Shown here: in pieces, positions 19,566 through 30,700 of the stretch
Position numbering within the stretch: the first letter of the stretch is position 1
How the letters are laid out: each line of letters opens with the position of its first letter
Origin: Blasia pusilla
Lineage: Eukaryota > Marchantiophyta > Marchantiopsida > Blasiales
DNA: 64,000 bases
NCBI GenBank assembly: GCA_050084515.1
Contig: CM114274.1
Span: 37,324,001 to 37,388,000, forward strand
Direction: 5' to 3'
Translations under genes and position numbers: made by a program
The notes under the pieces: model-generated
Seen by the model: the letters and a program-made list of their open reading frames with translations, nothing else
The model's database searches: none
Told to the model about the DNA's origin: nothing

Positions 19566-20930
19566 CTAATTTTGATATCTCCTACTTGGGGCTATGTTCC
19601 CTCTTCCGAATATATTCAATGGCCACCTATACTGAATTCTGAAATTTTTATCTTCACCAACTCCAACCAGAACTTCTCCCATCCATATGGGATATTTGTT
19701 TCTTTCTTGTCCTGGTCTAATTATGACAAAGTCTCCAACATTGAAATCTATCAATGCAACTTCTGTTTCCCCCCATTGATAACATATCAACTCTAGGCCT
19801 GAATTTAGTGGACCCACAATAGTGATCTCGATTTGGAGGAATTCCACTTCCAAAGACTATAGGAACTTGAGTGTTCTCTATGGTTAGAGGCCAAAAATCT
19901 TCCAATGTCTCAGAGAAGGATGAAGCGATGTCATGGGCTATCAAACCGGTCCTATTATTGGTACAAGAATCTTCATTTGATGCTATCTTGTGATTTAATC
20001 GCAGGTTTTGAAACTTGTCCTCAAGGTTTCCATGAGGAAACAGTCGGTCCAATTCCTTCATCGTCTTCCTCTACTGCCGTGCTAGTTGTTGGAACTCCAC
20101 CTTTGTACCTCTAGAAGACTTGCTTCCCATCTTATCAAAATACTCAATGTATTGAGATACGCCTTTCTTCACATAAAAAAATGCCTTCAAGGGTGTGGGC
20201 AGTAAGCGCTTTGGATTCCCAGTAGGGATAAGAGGATGTCCAATAATTTCATGATGTAAAAATACGTCATATCCACGCTCATACGACAACCACTCTTTAT
20301 CGGAACCATACATCTTGTAATGCATGATGGGCATACCATTCGGAGATCTAGTAAATCGGAATCGACGTGGCTTTTGCAGTCCATACCCCTGATTTTTTGT
20401 CTTAGGCCCGATGAAACCTTTCAAATACTCCTTGAAGTCGGGAATGTTCTGAACCACTTGTGGTGCTGGATTTGGTGAGGTGGAGTTAAAAAACTGTGTC
20501 GCAAGATCTTTCAAAGATGTATGCATTGTGTCGCCGTAAAGTTCCCAAAAACTTGTTAAACATAGCATCAACATCTTCGTGAGTATGCCCAAGGATGAGA
20601 AAATCCAAGTGAATCTCTTCAAATAGCTCCCTATGAACCAGAAGGACCAAGTACGCCATGACGTAAATATTTTTGTTATCTTTTCCATAGTTGTGCATTT
20701 ATAGCTCCAAAATCTTGGGCAATTTCCTTGGTCCCTCTTCGGCAGACTCTGTGAGCCTATAGGCTGCACAGAGTAATCCATCAAGCTTTTTCCTCCCTTT
20801 TAATAATTGATTGTGAAGTGGAGTTAGGTCAGGCCCGTCCAAGAATTCTTGTATTTCACCGCGGGGGTTTTCCAAGCTCTGATACAACTTTTCCAATGAT
20901 CCCATTGTCCAATTAGATCCCTACTTGTAG
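19566..20930 (-). mobile_element. Transposon-type relic with DUF7869-like domain
   Basis: Minus-strand pieces in several frames follow one protein in order: KLYQSLENPRGEIQEF (around 20890), then YGKDNKNIYVMAYLVLLV and LDFLILGHTHEDVDAMF (20690-20560), then IPDFKEYLKGF, KPRRFRFTRSPNGMPIMHY and a Lys/Pro-rich tail (20430-20200), then VGDFVIIRPGQERNKYPIW (about 19730). The LxVGHTHEDVDxMF block next to a DNxxxENKN-like segment is the hallmark I associate with DUF7869 proteins of transposable elements, which probably have a DDE/RNase-H-like fold. At least two frameshifts and several stops make it non-functional. Family assignment is from memory of the motif. Confidence 0.7.
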
Positions 20931-22439
20931 ACTCCTATGTCAAATTGAGCAACTGCACATAGTCCATGCCCTTAGTCAAGATACCTCCAATAAGAAAAAT
21001 AGTGAGTAAAAGTTAATTCAATTCAGACTTGGAAAGCCTTTAGACTTAGTACTTTAGAAGGTATCATTGCTTCTAACGTCGTGGTGATTGAGACGTAGTA
21101 CCCCTCCAACGTTGTACTAAGTTGTTTGTACTGCGGACAAAGAACTAATCATGAAGAATTGCTACCATTCACTACTTCGTATTTCGATTGGTAGAGGTTT
21201 GGAGGGAGTAATTCTGCAACTGCCCTACAAATGTACTCTATTGTAGTCATGCGAGCCTACATAGTTTTGGCGGGAAAATGTACGTTGGAACTATATCTAA
21301 TATGGAAGTTTGATTGAATCGCGGGGGTAGATTGGAACGTATGTTTGGGTAAGGATCTTGTAACACAATCAGGTTGGTGTCAAATTTCCTCCTCTTTGGG
21401 ATAGTGAGTTTTTGACCAAGGTGGACGTCATCCTTGTTGGGTTCAGTTGGGTGTTGGGACGTCATCGTTGTAAGTTTTAGTATCAATTCCTAGATTTGCG
21501 AGAGAAACGGAAGGACTTTCATTGATACGTTTGTGAATCATGAGTTCGGATTGAATCTGGTGGTGTTAGTTGATCTTGGTGTCAAAATCTTTAGCTCATT
21601 GAAGTCCACCATAGCCTAGAGCAACAAGTGCCCAAGGGACCGAGTTCTAAAATTCCTGAGGTTGTGTAGATCTCCACTTTCCAATTCACCAAGGTCAGTT
21701 CACGTCTACATATGTTCTCTCATGTGTTTAACGCATTGCTTACGAATTCTCGTGTTACAATAAAGTTTTTCGGTCTACAATCATGGTTAAGAAGTAAATT
21801 CTTACCTAGAAAAAGGTTCTAGGAATATGTGGCATGCTGTCATGGTTGCCTACGAGGAAGGTAAACTCATGGCACGAGATAGTCTCGCGTACTTCGAGTA
21901 CTTGCTGAGACATAAAACGAGCGTTGAGAAGAGGAGGCTCCAAAAGATCAACTTGGGACCGCTCCAAGGTGACGAGGAGAATGTGATACGAGTTGTAGAA
22001 GAACTCTTGAAATTAAGGGTGCAAATGCGGCCAACATCTACTATGGTTGCCATAAATACTTTTAGGAATTATTTCAATGGAAGAGACATAAGGAAAAGAA
22101 AGAAGGCATGAGAGATTGAGACTATCATGGCCAATCACCATTTTTGGATAGAAAGTGAATATTTTTTTATGCGGCTCTGCCATCTATTATTCTATCGAGA
22201 GATTGTGATGGTCGTAAAATAATTACAAGGAATATTTATTGTCATATATTTTAGATAATAGAAGAGACTCGTTCTTTTCCCGTAACTCCATGCCCGGTGA
22301 TGATGGAAGGTGTCATAATTTCTTTTACTATGTCTAAAGCTATGGAAATAATTTATTTTATTTCTAGACATTGAGCACTCATCCACAATAAATTAAATGA
22401 AGTAGGTTACATTTTTGCCCCTTATAATCTTCTTGACAG
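20931..22439. other. No recognisable gene; one 95-codon open frame at 21827-22111
   Basis: The plus-strand frame at 21827-22111 is Lys/Arg/Glu-rich (EYLLRHKTSVEKRRLQKINL) and protein-like but I cannot assign it. Because a hAT relic follows on the same strand it may be an upstream piece of that element or of another insertion. Confidence 0.3.
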
Positions 22440-23575
22440 TATTCAAGATGTCCTTTAAATGTTGAGTTCATGAAAGATCTTAAAAAATCTTTGCAGCTCT
22501 ATGAAAAGGGGATGCATGGCCTTGATATCGCCGAGGCTAATTCTTATGTAGCTACTTGTTGGCATAAGTTCGACAATATTGTGAACCATCAGGAACTATT
22601 TATGGATGAGTTTGGTAGGCAAGTTGTGGATTCCCTTAGCCCCTCTGATTGGTAGAGCATGCATGGTCAAGGTGCCCCAACATTGCGCTCTTTGGCTAAG
22701 TCCATATTAGCACAATTGGTCTCTTCCTCTTAAGTGGAGAGAAATTGGAGTAGTCAAGGTTTTATGCACAATAAGGACGATAATAAATGAACGTGTGTGG
22801 TAGGGATTTAGTGTACATCTATACAAACTCAAGGTTTTGAGACAAGGATATTTTGTAGAAATCAAGATAAACATTGTTATACAAGCAATACTTCTCCAAA
22901 AGGGATGCTCATGAACAAACTAGAAGGGTTATAGAAGATGGTAGTGAGTCCAACTTAAATACAAGAAACCATGATGTTAATCATGAAGATAACCTCAACT
23001 TGTAAGATGAAGACCTTGAGGATATGGATGTGCTAGATGGAATATATGGCACGAAAGCAAGTCGAGATACCGATGTAGGTGACATGGAAAATTTTTACTT
23101 AGAGGGGCCTAAGTGTCCTTCGAGACTTATCCTGGAGGGAAGAGACGAAAATGACTACGTAATGGAAAATTTGATTCAAAAGCATGAGGAAGAGCAAAAA
23201 TAGAGGACTTCAATCCAAGCAAACATAACTTCCATTTTTGCTAACACTACTAAAGACACTACTATTTCACCAGTAGGATTTCAAAATTATTCCGCTCAGT
23301 CTAGTGAACCATGAAGAGAGTCTTCTCCACAATGTTTGAATGTCGAAAGAGTGGAATCAGTGGATGATCCTGGTGACAATGAGGTTCTCACACGTGTTAT
23401 TCCCAACTCTCAACCTATCAAGAATCCCATGGATGGTTTACAGTTTTCCTCCAATGATAAAATCATTCCGATAGGAAATCTGCAGCGATCCACCCGAATT
23501 ATAACTCTTGTGCCATCAAATTACCACATATATCTAAACCCACTAGATCCAACCATAGACCTAGAGTAGTAGAGT
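22440..23575 (+). mobile_element. hAT-family transposase relic (C-terminal part)
   Basis: Plus strand: SVATCWHKF-like region, then SDW, a stop, SMHGQGAPTLRSLAKSILAQ, SSS, a stop, and VERNWSSQGFMHNKDDNK. This is the hAT dimerisation block, where live copies read WWxxxG...P.LR.LA.RILSQ..SSS.CERNWS.F..IHTKKRNRL. Further on an acidic tail is open (23006-23203: EDLEDMDVLDGIYGT ... DENDYVMENLIQKHEEEQ) and a last piece ends near 23569 (RSTRIITLVPSNYHIYLNP). Several stops and frame changes show a dead copy. The upstream catalytic region was not recognised. Confidence 0.8.
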
Positions 23576-23986
23576 GATTGATGATGTTAATGTACCGAAT
23601 TAGTAGATAGTTTTAGTTTTATTATGATGTAACAAGTATTGTATGAGTGTTATTTTTTTGACATTCCTTTTTGTAATATTCTCAATAATAAAACATTGTT
23701 TTATATATAATCTCAAATTGAAAAGTATCGTTTTGAGGAAAGAAGATTTAGTTTCATTTTATTTCTGAAGAATGTTTGTAGGGAAGTTAGATACACTTTG
23801 AAGAACATGTGGTCATTTTTGATAAAGTTTCATGTCAAGATATTATAAGTGGATAAAAAAATTGCACCTTATATTTATTTTTATAATGTCTTATAATGAA
23901 TTTGATTGCATTTTTCAAAAGAAACTTATTAGAAAATACTTGGAGAGAGTGAAAAAAAGACCTACCCTCTTCTTTATAAGCTTTAG

Positions 23987-24030
23987 TTGGGCCGGTCCAA
24001 AAAAACTTATCTATTTTTGGACCGGCCCAA
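23987..24030. repeat. Perfect 17-bp inverted repeat
   Basis: Arms TTGGGCCGGTCCAAAAA and TTTTTGGACCGGCCCAA with a 10-nt loop, GC-rich in an AT-rich setting. It sits just upstream of the satellite-like array, whose units carry related TCCAAAAAACACTTATCTAT sequence. Confidence 0.92.
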
Positions 24031-24429
24031 TTAAAGCAACTTCGACTTAACTTCCAATAAGTTGCATGTGAAGATAGACTAGTGTGAATTTTTGGGATCC
24101 TTCCCTATATATCTTTTTTCTTATGTCACAAGTGAAAACTCTATTGAAATATGATAGGTCTTCACAACATGCCTTTTTTTTTAACCCTTGGACATTTGTT
24201 TTTCTTCTATTTTTATTTTTCCCCCTTGGGACTTGTTTGTAAACTTTTCCTTTCTTTCGGGACTCTCTTGCAATCTGTGTGATTCCAACAGGTTGCAGAT
24301 CTGAATGGGTTTGTGTTTCCCAACCTTAATTCACATGGCCCCCGATGACAAGTTTCTGATATCATTTGCCTTACACCTTGTCTTGCAACCCGTTGCATTC
24401 TGTCAGATTTCAATTCGAGGTGACTTGAG

Positions 24430-24454
24430 TTTTTTTTTTTTTTTTTTTTTTTTT
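24430..24454. repeat. Poly-T run of about 25
   Basis: Uninterrupted T tract immediately left of the satellite-like array; a possible retroposon tail on the minus strand. Confidence 0.9.
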
Positions 24455-24500
24455 GTAATCTTTGATGTGAACCTCTATGTTACTTGTCTTATATGCATAG

Positions 24501-25640
24501 TCATAACTCCATTTTCATCAAAATTTTGTAGAAAACGTACATACACTTGGACAATATATAAGCCCAAATTTTAGATAAGGATCAAATTCTTGGATAAGAT
24601 GAATTATCATAGAATACACTCTTACCTTGTAAGGTTTAATTTGTGCGAGTCCAAAAACACTTAGCTATTTTTGGGCATTTGGTCTCAACTCCATTTTTGT
24701 TGAAATTTTTCGTAAAGATTAGATACACTTGAATAATTAAGTTTCCAAAATTTCAAATTAAGAGGAAATACTTGAATTAGATGAAAAATCGGTATACTCT
24801 TGCTCTTTTCTTAGAATGTTCAATCGCGCAAGGCCAAAGACCAATTTTCTATTTATGAGCTTTTGGTCATAGCTTCACTCTCGTTGTTATTTTGCGAAAA
24901 GCTTACATACACTTGGATACTCAAGTGGCCCAATTTTTTTTATCAAGACCACATAATTGAACACGATGAAAAATGGGCTCTTTCCTTATAAGGTTTTAGC
25001 AAGCGTGTCCAAAAAAACACCCACGTATACTTGGGACTTTGGTCACAACTCCATTTTCATTGAAATTTGGTAGGTATCTTAGATACACTTGTATGATGAA
25101 ATGGCCAAAATTTTAGATCAATAAGACATATTTCAAAGGGATGAAAAATGGACACATCCTCTTTCCTTAAGAGATTTTTGGGCAAGGGTCCCACGAAATA
25201 CTTACCTATATTTGGGATTTTGGTCAAGACTCGATTTTCATTGAAATTTTGTTGGTAGTTTTGATACATTTTGACGATCAAGTGTCCCAAATTTCACATG
25301 AAGATGAGATATTTGAACAATATGAAAAATGGAAACACCCTCTTTCCTAACAAGATTTAGTCAGGCTAGTCCAAAAAACACTTATTTATTTTTCATCATG
25401 TCTTCATTCCCTTTCAAATTTTTTAGAAAATTAAAATACACTTGGATAATCAAGTGGCCCAAATTTCACATGAAGATGACATATCTGAATAGGGTGAAAC
25501 ATGGACACATCCTCTTTTCCTAAAAGGTTGAATTGTGAGAGTCTAAAAACTAATCTTTTTTGGGCTTATGGCCACAATTCCATTTTCATTGGAAATTTTA
25601 GGTAGCTTAGATACGCTTGGATGATGAAATGGTTTTAATT
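24501..25640 (+). repeat. Diverged satellite-like tandem array, period about 172-184 bp
   Basis: The landmark TCACAACTCCATTTTCATTG, or a close variant, recurs at 24501, 24683, 24867, 25043, 25224, 25396 and about 25571. Each unit goes on with GATACACTTGGAT, AAGTGGCCCAAATTT, GATGAAAAATGG, CTCTTTCCT and AGTCCAAAAA in the same order. Related but poorer sequence extends left to about 23720. Units differ strongly from each other, so the array is old. The period is close to one nucleosome, as in many plant centromeric and heterochromatic satellites. Confidence 0.88.
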
Positions 25641-25778
25641 TTACGACGTCCCAAACATAGTAAATTGTTACCCTCATTATGGCATCCTATATGTTGGGAA
25701 GACATAGTGTTATGGTGTCTCTAGCGTTGTAAAAGTTATGACACATTTATGACTTAACAGACATTATAAATATGGAGT

Positions 25779-26240
25779 ACTAGTTAGCATGCCCGTGCTT
25801 GCACAAAAAAATGAATTTTGATAAATTAAAACTATTTTTATTTTCAAAATTTGAGTAGAATTTTAAAAATTTTAAATCTTGAAAGAGTAATAAAATTTTA
25901 AATAATATTGAAGTCCCCCAAATAATTCACACCTCCATAAAATATTGGACAATACCCTTCCACTCTTCCCACCAAAATAACATTCACTAACTAATTCTTA
26001 GTTAATTTTGATGAATAAAATCGTTTCCCTTTTCTATTAAAAATAATTTTATTTTTCCAAAATATCACATAAATAAAATTGAAATAAAGTCTACTCCTTT
26101 GCCATTGAAGTAATTTTCCCTTCCCATCAAATCTGAATTAAGGAACAAAATTTTAATTTTTAAATATTTTTTCTAATTATCCACCTTATTAGCACTTAGG
26201 ATCATCCACCATAATATAAAATAATTAAATTATGAATTGA
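25779..26240 (-). mobile_element. Helitron-like non-autonomous element, copy C
   Basis: Minus-strand 3' end: TTTTTTGTGCAAGCACGGGC then ATGCTAACTAGT, ending at 25779. The foldback GTGC-AA-GCAC lies about 15 bp before CTAGT. The body on the minus strand reads GGTGGGAAGAGTGGAAGGG, then ATTTTATGGAGGTGTGAATT, matching the order in copy B. The far limit is estimated. No coding capacity. Confidence 0.5.
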
Positions 26241-29200
26241 TTAATAAATATATATTTCCTCTTTTACTCAAAAGTTTTCTCTTTACAATTCATTTCTACC
26301 CATCTAATGTGATAATGTGTATCTAATGTAATAAAATTCAAATATGTTGCTCTTTTGTCCTATTAACCTGCTATTTGTCTTATTGTACTTATAGGGTTGC
26401 CAATTATAGTTTAGATAATGTTTGGGAGGGTTCATAAGTATTTTGTGACATTCACTACATAGAGGATGTTGTAAATATTGGGCTTTTTATGCCATCTAAG
26501 ATATTGTGAAATGTTGGTTCACTTTCAAATTATTTACGTCATAAAAATATAATGACGTACTCTTCGTGATAATTTACGAGGGAAATGGGAGGGAGGTTCT
26601 AGCCTCAATGATGATGTATTCAACCTCAAGGTGGTGAGTTGAAAAAATCTCCATATTTCTAAAGAATTATGGTGAGTCGTTGACTCAAGAGAATTCCAAA
26701 CTCAAGACATAAAAAGAATGTGGTAGAGTTTCTCTTTGACATAGTAAGGGGGACGAATATCCTAGCCGGAAAGAAAAAAACATAACCTATCTCAAAATTA
26801 ATGTGTGCAAGCAAGTGGTTTTTCTGAATTTGCTAGCAATGTGGAAGCACAAAGCTTTGGAGGCCCAACAAAAATTTTAGGTGTAACTTGATTCGGTTTT
26901 TGATAAACCGAATATCAAACAAGAGGACCCTCCTTCCCAATTTATAGTCCCACGTTTTTACGAGGGCAAGGATTGGAAGAAAGGTAAGCAATAATTGGGG
27001 ATTTTGAGAGCATGGGTGAGGGACCCGGACAAGGCGTGAAGGTGGGGGGATACATCAATGTAAGCGGGAGGTGGCCCCGTGTGTGAGAAATCACAAATGT
27101 GCAAGAAAAAATTTCCCCACACACAAGTTTGTCCATAGGATGGCCATAAGACCGTAAACTTGGACATACTTGCGTGCAAACTTGATGATATATATATATG
27201 GTAGAAAATTTGAGTTCATAGAGTTGCATAACTAATCCAATCAATTGATGATGCTATGGCCTTATGGATGTGGTTTACCTGAAAAAATTTGTAAATTTAA
27301 GGAATTTTGAATGTTGCGATCGTAGACTATGTCGAATGATGGCTCTTTCCTAGTATTAAACCAAATACTTGAGTAAATATAATAAAAAAGGGAATATGTA
27401 GATTCTGAATCATTGTCAATCTGGTCAAAATCACATACCACTAAAATTCTAGGATATCCAACAGAAAAAAATTCAGAATATTCCAATATTTACATATTAA
27501 ATGGAATGTTTCACATGCCCTTGGTAAACCTCCACACTAAATAATTTATAGGTTTTGCCATATTTCTCCCTCTTAGAGCGCATGGGGAGAAAAGGTCCAT
27601 TCCCCACGTCCTTAGTGCTTTAGTATATTTTATGAGCAAAGGACATGAGTTTTTTTTATAGGCTTCATTAAACACACGAAATGAATAAAAAGTCATTTAT
27701 TTTCTTGCTAATTTGTATTTTAAAGACAACGTGGAACTTCATGGTAGATGGAGCCCATGTCTTTCTTTAATATTGTAACCTTTTACAATTGAATACGTTA
27801 GGTTTCTTTTTCGAATTATTTGATAAACATGGGAAATAAATTTTCTAAATTTTTTATTATACGGTTTAGCACTCAAATCCAATTCCAAACTTCCAGAAAT
27901 TTTGTGATCTATTCTAATTACTCACATTAAAATTGCTAGCTCTGAAATTATTTAGGAAAAATGAAATAAAAAAATCTTTTTTTTCCCCTTTTCTGGGCTC
28001 TTACACTTACATTGTTCTATTATACTACTAAAATTAAACAACAAACGATATTTCGCACAATATTTGGGCGATAAGAGAGCAGAATCACGTGACTAATACA
28101 GATCAGTTCCATCCGTTAGAAAGCTCTCGTGATATCACACGTAGAATTCCTCTATTTATTATTGTGTCGTACTTGAACTTAGTTTTGCTAATTATGCCGT
28201 AATGTGAATTCTTGTGGTACTCCATGCAAGGAATAAGTTTGCCCTAGAAAATTACAAATAATTTTTGGTGAACCGCAAGAAAAAAAAGTCCCTTGTTACC
28301 TTTGAGAAAGATGATAAAATAAATAATGTAGAGGTAGGAAATGGAGGAGAAAACTAGTGGATAGATTATGGTTAAATAGTCCGTTCCATAATCACTTAGG
28401 CTTAGAGTAACATGTTCTTTCTATCTTCGACTTATTATCATTTTGTAACCTAAAAAATATTATTTTATAATAATTTTATGTCATTAAAAGTTTGAGAACG
28501 TTTTAAAATATTTAATTCCTATCTAAACAAATAAATCAGATAAAATCATCGCAGGGGTGCAATAATTATGACTAGTTTAAGTGCATTTATCAAAGGATAT
28601 GTGATTTTTAAGTTTTAGAAAAATTCTCTTATGCATGCAACGCTGCTATTTAAAAGAAAATGGGGACAGAATTTTAGATAAAGAACTTTGAACTGAAATC
28701 CATGGAGAACTTCTCAATTAAACTAAATTATAGAAAGGCGAGTCACTTCAAAAAGCTAATCACTTGACTCCAAATATAGATCTATGTACAATATTTTATA
28801 ATTAAAAATAGAAATTTCAGAAAAGTAAATCATCGTCCACATTTACTGTTTTCTTTCAAAAAGGGCTCAAAAAATACATGTAAATTAGGGAAATTTCATG
28901 ATAGATAGAAAGTATCGATGTAAAGAAGGGAGTCAATTTTGAATTCATTTATGAGTTTCCTTCCATGATCTAATTTTCTTAGATAAATGATCTTTCTCCA
29001 TTTCAATTACTACTTAGGGATTATTAAGGGATTATTTTTTTGATAAATGACCTTTGATGTGATGGACCACCTTTCCAAACTTCCAAAGTCCAAACCATTC
29101 AAGGAAGTGAGTGTATTCTCAACCATACGGAAACCACCTTTGACTTTAAAAAGAATATGTGACCTTTTTCCACATACGAAAATTCCCATGGACTTTATAG

Positions 29201-30068
29201 ATTTCTCCCAAAGTGAAGAGAAAATGCCAACTTAAGAAATTTCTCCCCAATTACCCCTTATGAGTCCTTTTATGGAAACTTGGTAAATACTTTGGAAAGG
29301 TAACAAATCTTCTCCTCTTCTAGTAGGTGGTGTCTAGGTGTATTTTAATTCTAGGTGTATCCATTTGATTTTAGTGGTAGAATATATTGGATGGAGTTTT
29401 ATTTATAAAAGATTTTCTTGCAATGAATTTTTTTTCTAAGTTGAGTTTCCTCAAAGTCTCCATTGATATTATTTCATTTAGACTTGCACAATTTCTTTTA
29501 CCTGAAAAATATTAAATGTTTTTCCTACTTTTAAGACGAAGTTGAATCCACCATGTAGGCCTAGAGCAAGCATCCAATTGAAAAATTCATAATTAATGAA
29601 AGCTTGAGTCCATATATATTTTCCACCCGAGTCTCGAGCTTTCACGACCCGATTTGTGGCAGTATCAAAGCACTTTTCTATGTCAAATTTTCTTTTCTTA
29701 TCTTGAATACTATAAATATAAATATAAAGCCTTAGCATCCTTATCCTCACTTGCTTTGTGACTTATTTAAGTATGCAGATCTTGCCAAAATCTGTCCTTG
29801 TATCCCCTCAATACAGCGCACACACACCGTACTCGGGTTAAGTTCGAGTGTCGTGTCTCCGGAGTACGGGTGGGCTAAGGTGGTCTTGTCTTGGAGGTAC
29901 GGGGCGGCTAGAGGCGACAGTATTCGCCCGTCAGAACGCTAGTCACGGACTTGACACATGACACACACAGAGTGACATCTCCTTTCTTCTTGAGATATTT
30001 CAAAGCGGTCATATCCTCATTCACGGATCACTCCTTAAAAACACGTCGTAGTCTACGGTCCCACAAGA
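26241..30068. other. AT-rich, no recognisable gene
   Basis: Many A/T homopolymer runs, short open frames only. A minus-strand frame at 29478-29750 and a plus-strand frame at 29047-29235 have no recognisable motif. Probably decayed transposon DNA. Confidence 0.4.
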
Positions 30069-30086
30069 GTGTGTGTGTGTGTGTGT
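30069..30086. repeat. (GT)n microsatellite
   Basis: GT dinucleotide run of 18 bp. Confidence 0.9.
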
Positions 30087-30307
30087 TTCGAATTTCAAAG
30101 ACCGCGAAGCCTTCCGCCGCCCGTATGCGCGGCAAAGCGCTCCCACGGGAAGCTTTCCGGCCGGCCGGGGAAAAGGGACTTACGGGAAGGCTAAATTTAA
30201 TCCCGATTCAATGGTCTCTACGGATGGGATGTATGTAAAATAAAGCAAGAAATATCCGTCCATTGTAGGTTGGCCAAATTACCAAGATTGGGATCCAACG
30301 GATCACC

Positions 30308-30425
30308 TAGAAACGTAGAGAGAGAGATCCGTCCAAGACCCACCACCACCAATTGAAGGACTCTAGAAACGTAGACAGAGAGAGAGAGATCCGTCCAAGA
30401 GCAGCCACCACCGACTGAAGGACTC
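30308..30425. repeat. Tandem duplication of a 56-62-bp unit, two copies
   Basis: TAGAAACGTAGAGAGAGAGA at 30308 recurs at 30364 with the following ATCCGTCCAAGA, CCACCACC and TGAAGGACTC blocks in the same order. The GA tract differs in length between copies. Confidence 0.88.
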
Positions 30426-30436
30426 TAGGAATTAAT

Positions 30437-30700
30437 GTGTTAGCCAATAGCCCAACCTCATACGAATTAATTCTCTACAGATGCACACGAGGTGAAGGGC
30501 TGCCACGATCCAGCGGGCAACCACTGAAACTGAACGGGAAAGAAGAATATGTTCTTTGTCTTTTTTCTGGAATGTGATGTAGAAGTTTATGGCCACCTAA
30601 TACGGATTAATCTCTACGGCAAGCCCGCGCGATCCACACGAGCTGAACGGCCGCCACGATCCTCTGGGGAACCGCTCAACCGGAAAGAATATATTATTTG
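30437..30700. repeat. Imperfect direct duplication about 155 bp apart
   Basis: Blocks CATACGAATTAATTCTCTAC, CACACGAGGTGAA, GCCACGATCC and CTGAACGGGAAAGAAGAATAT (shortened here to their shared cores) recur as ATACGGATTAATCTCTAC, CACACGAGCTGAA, GCCACGATCC and CGGAAAGAATAT around 30600-30695. This is diverged segmental duplication of a non-coding stretch. Confidence 0.65.

Noticed and set aside
26942-27244. A 100-codon minus-strand frame
   Set aside because: No domain, AT-rich non-coding context, no splice or start support.
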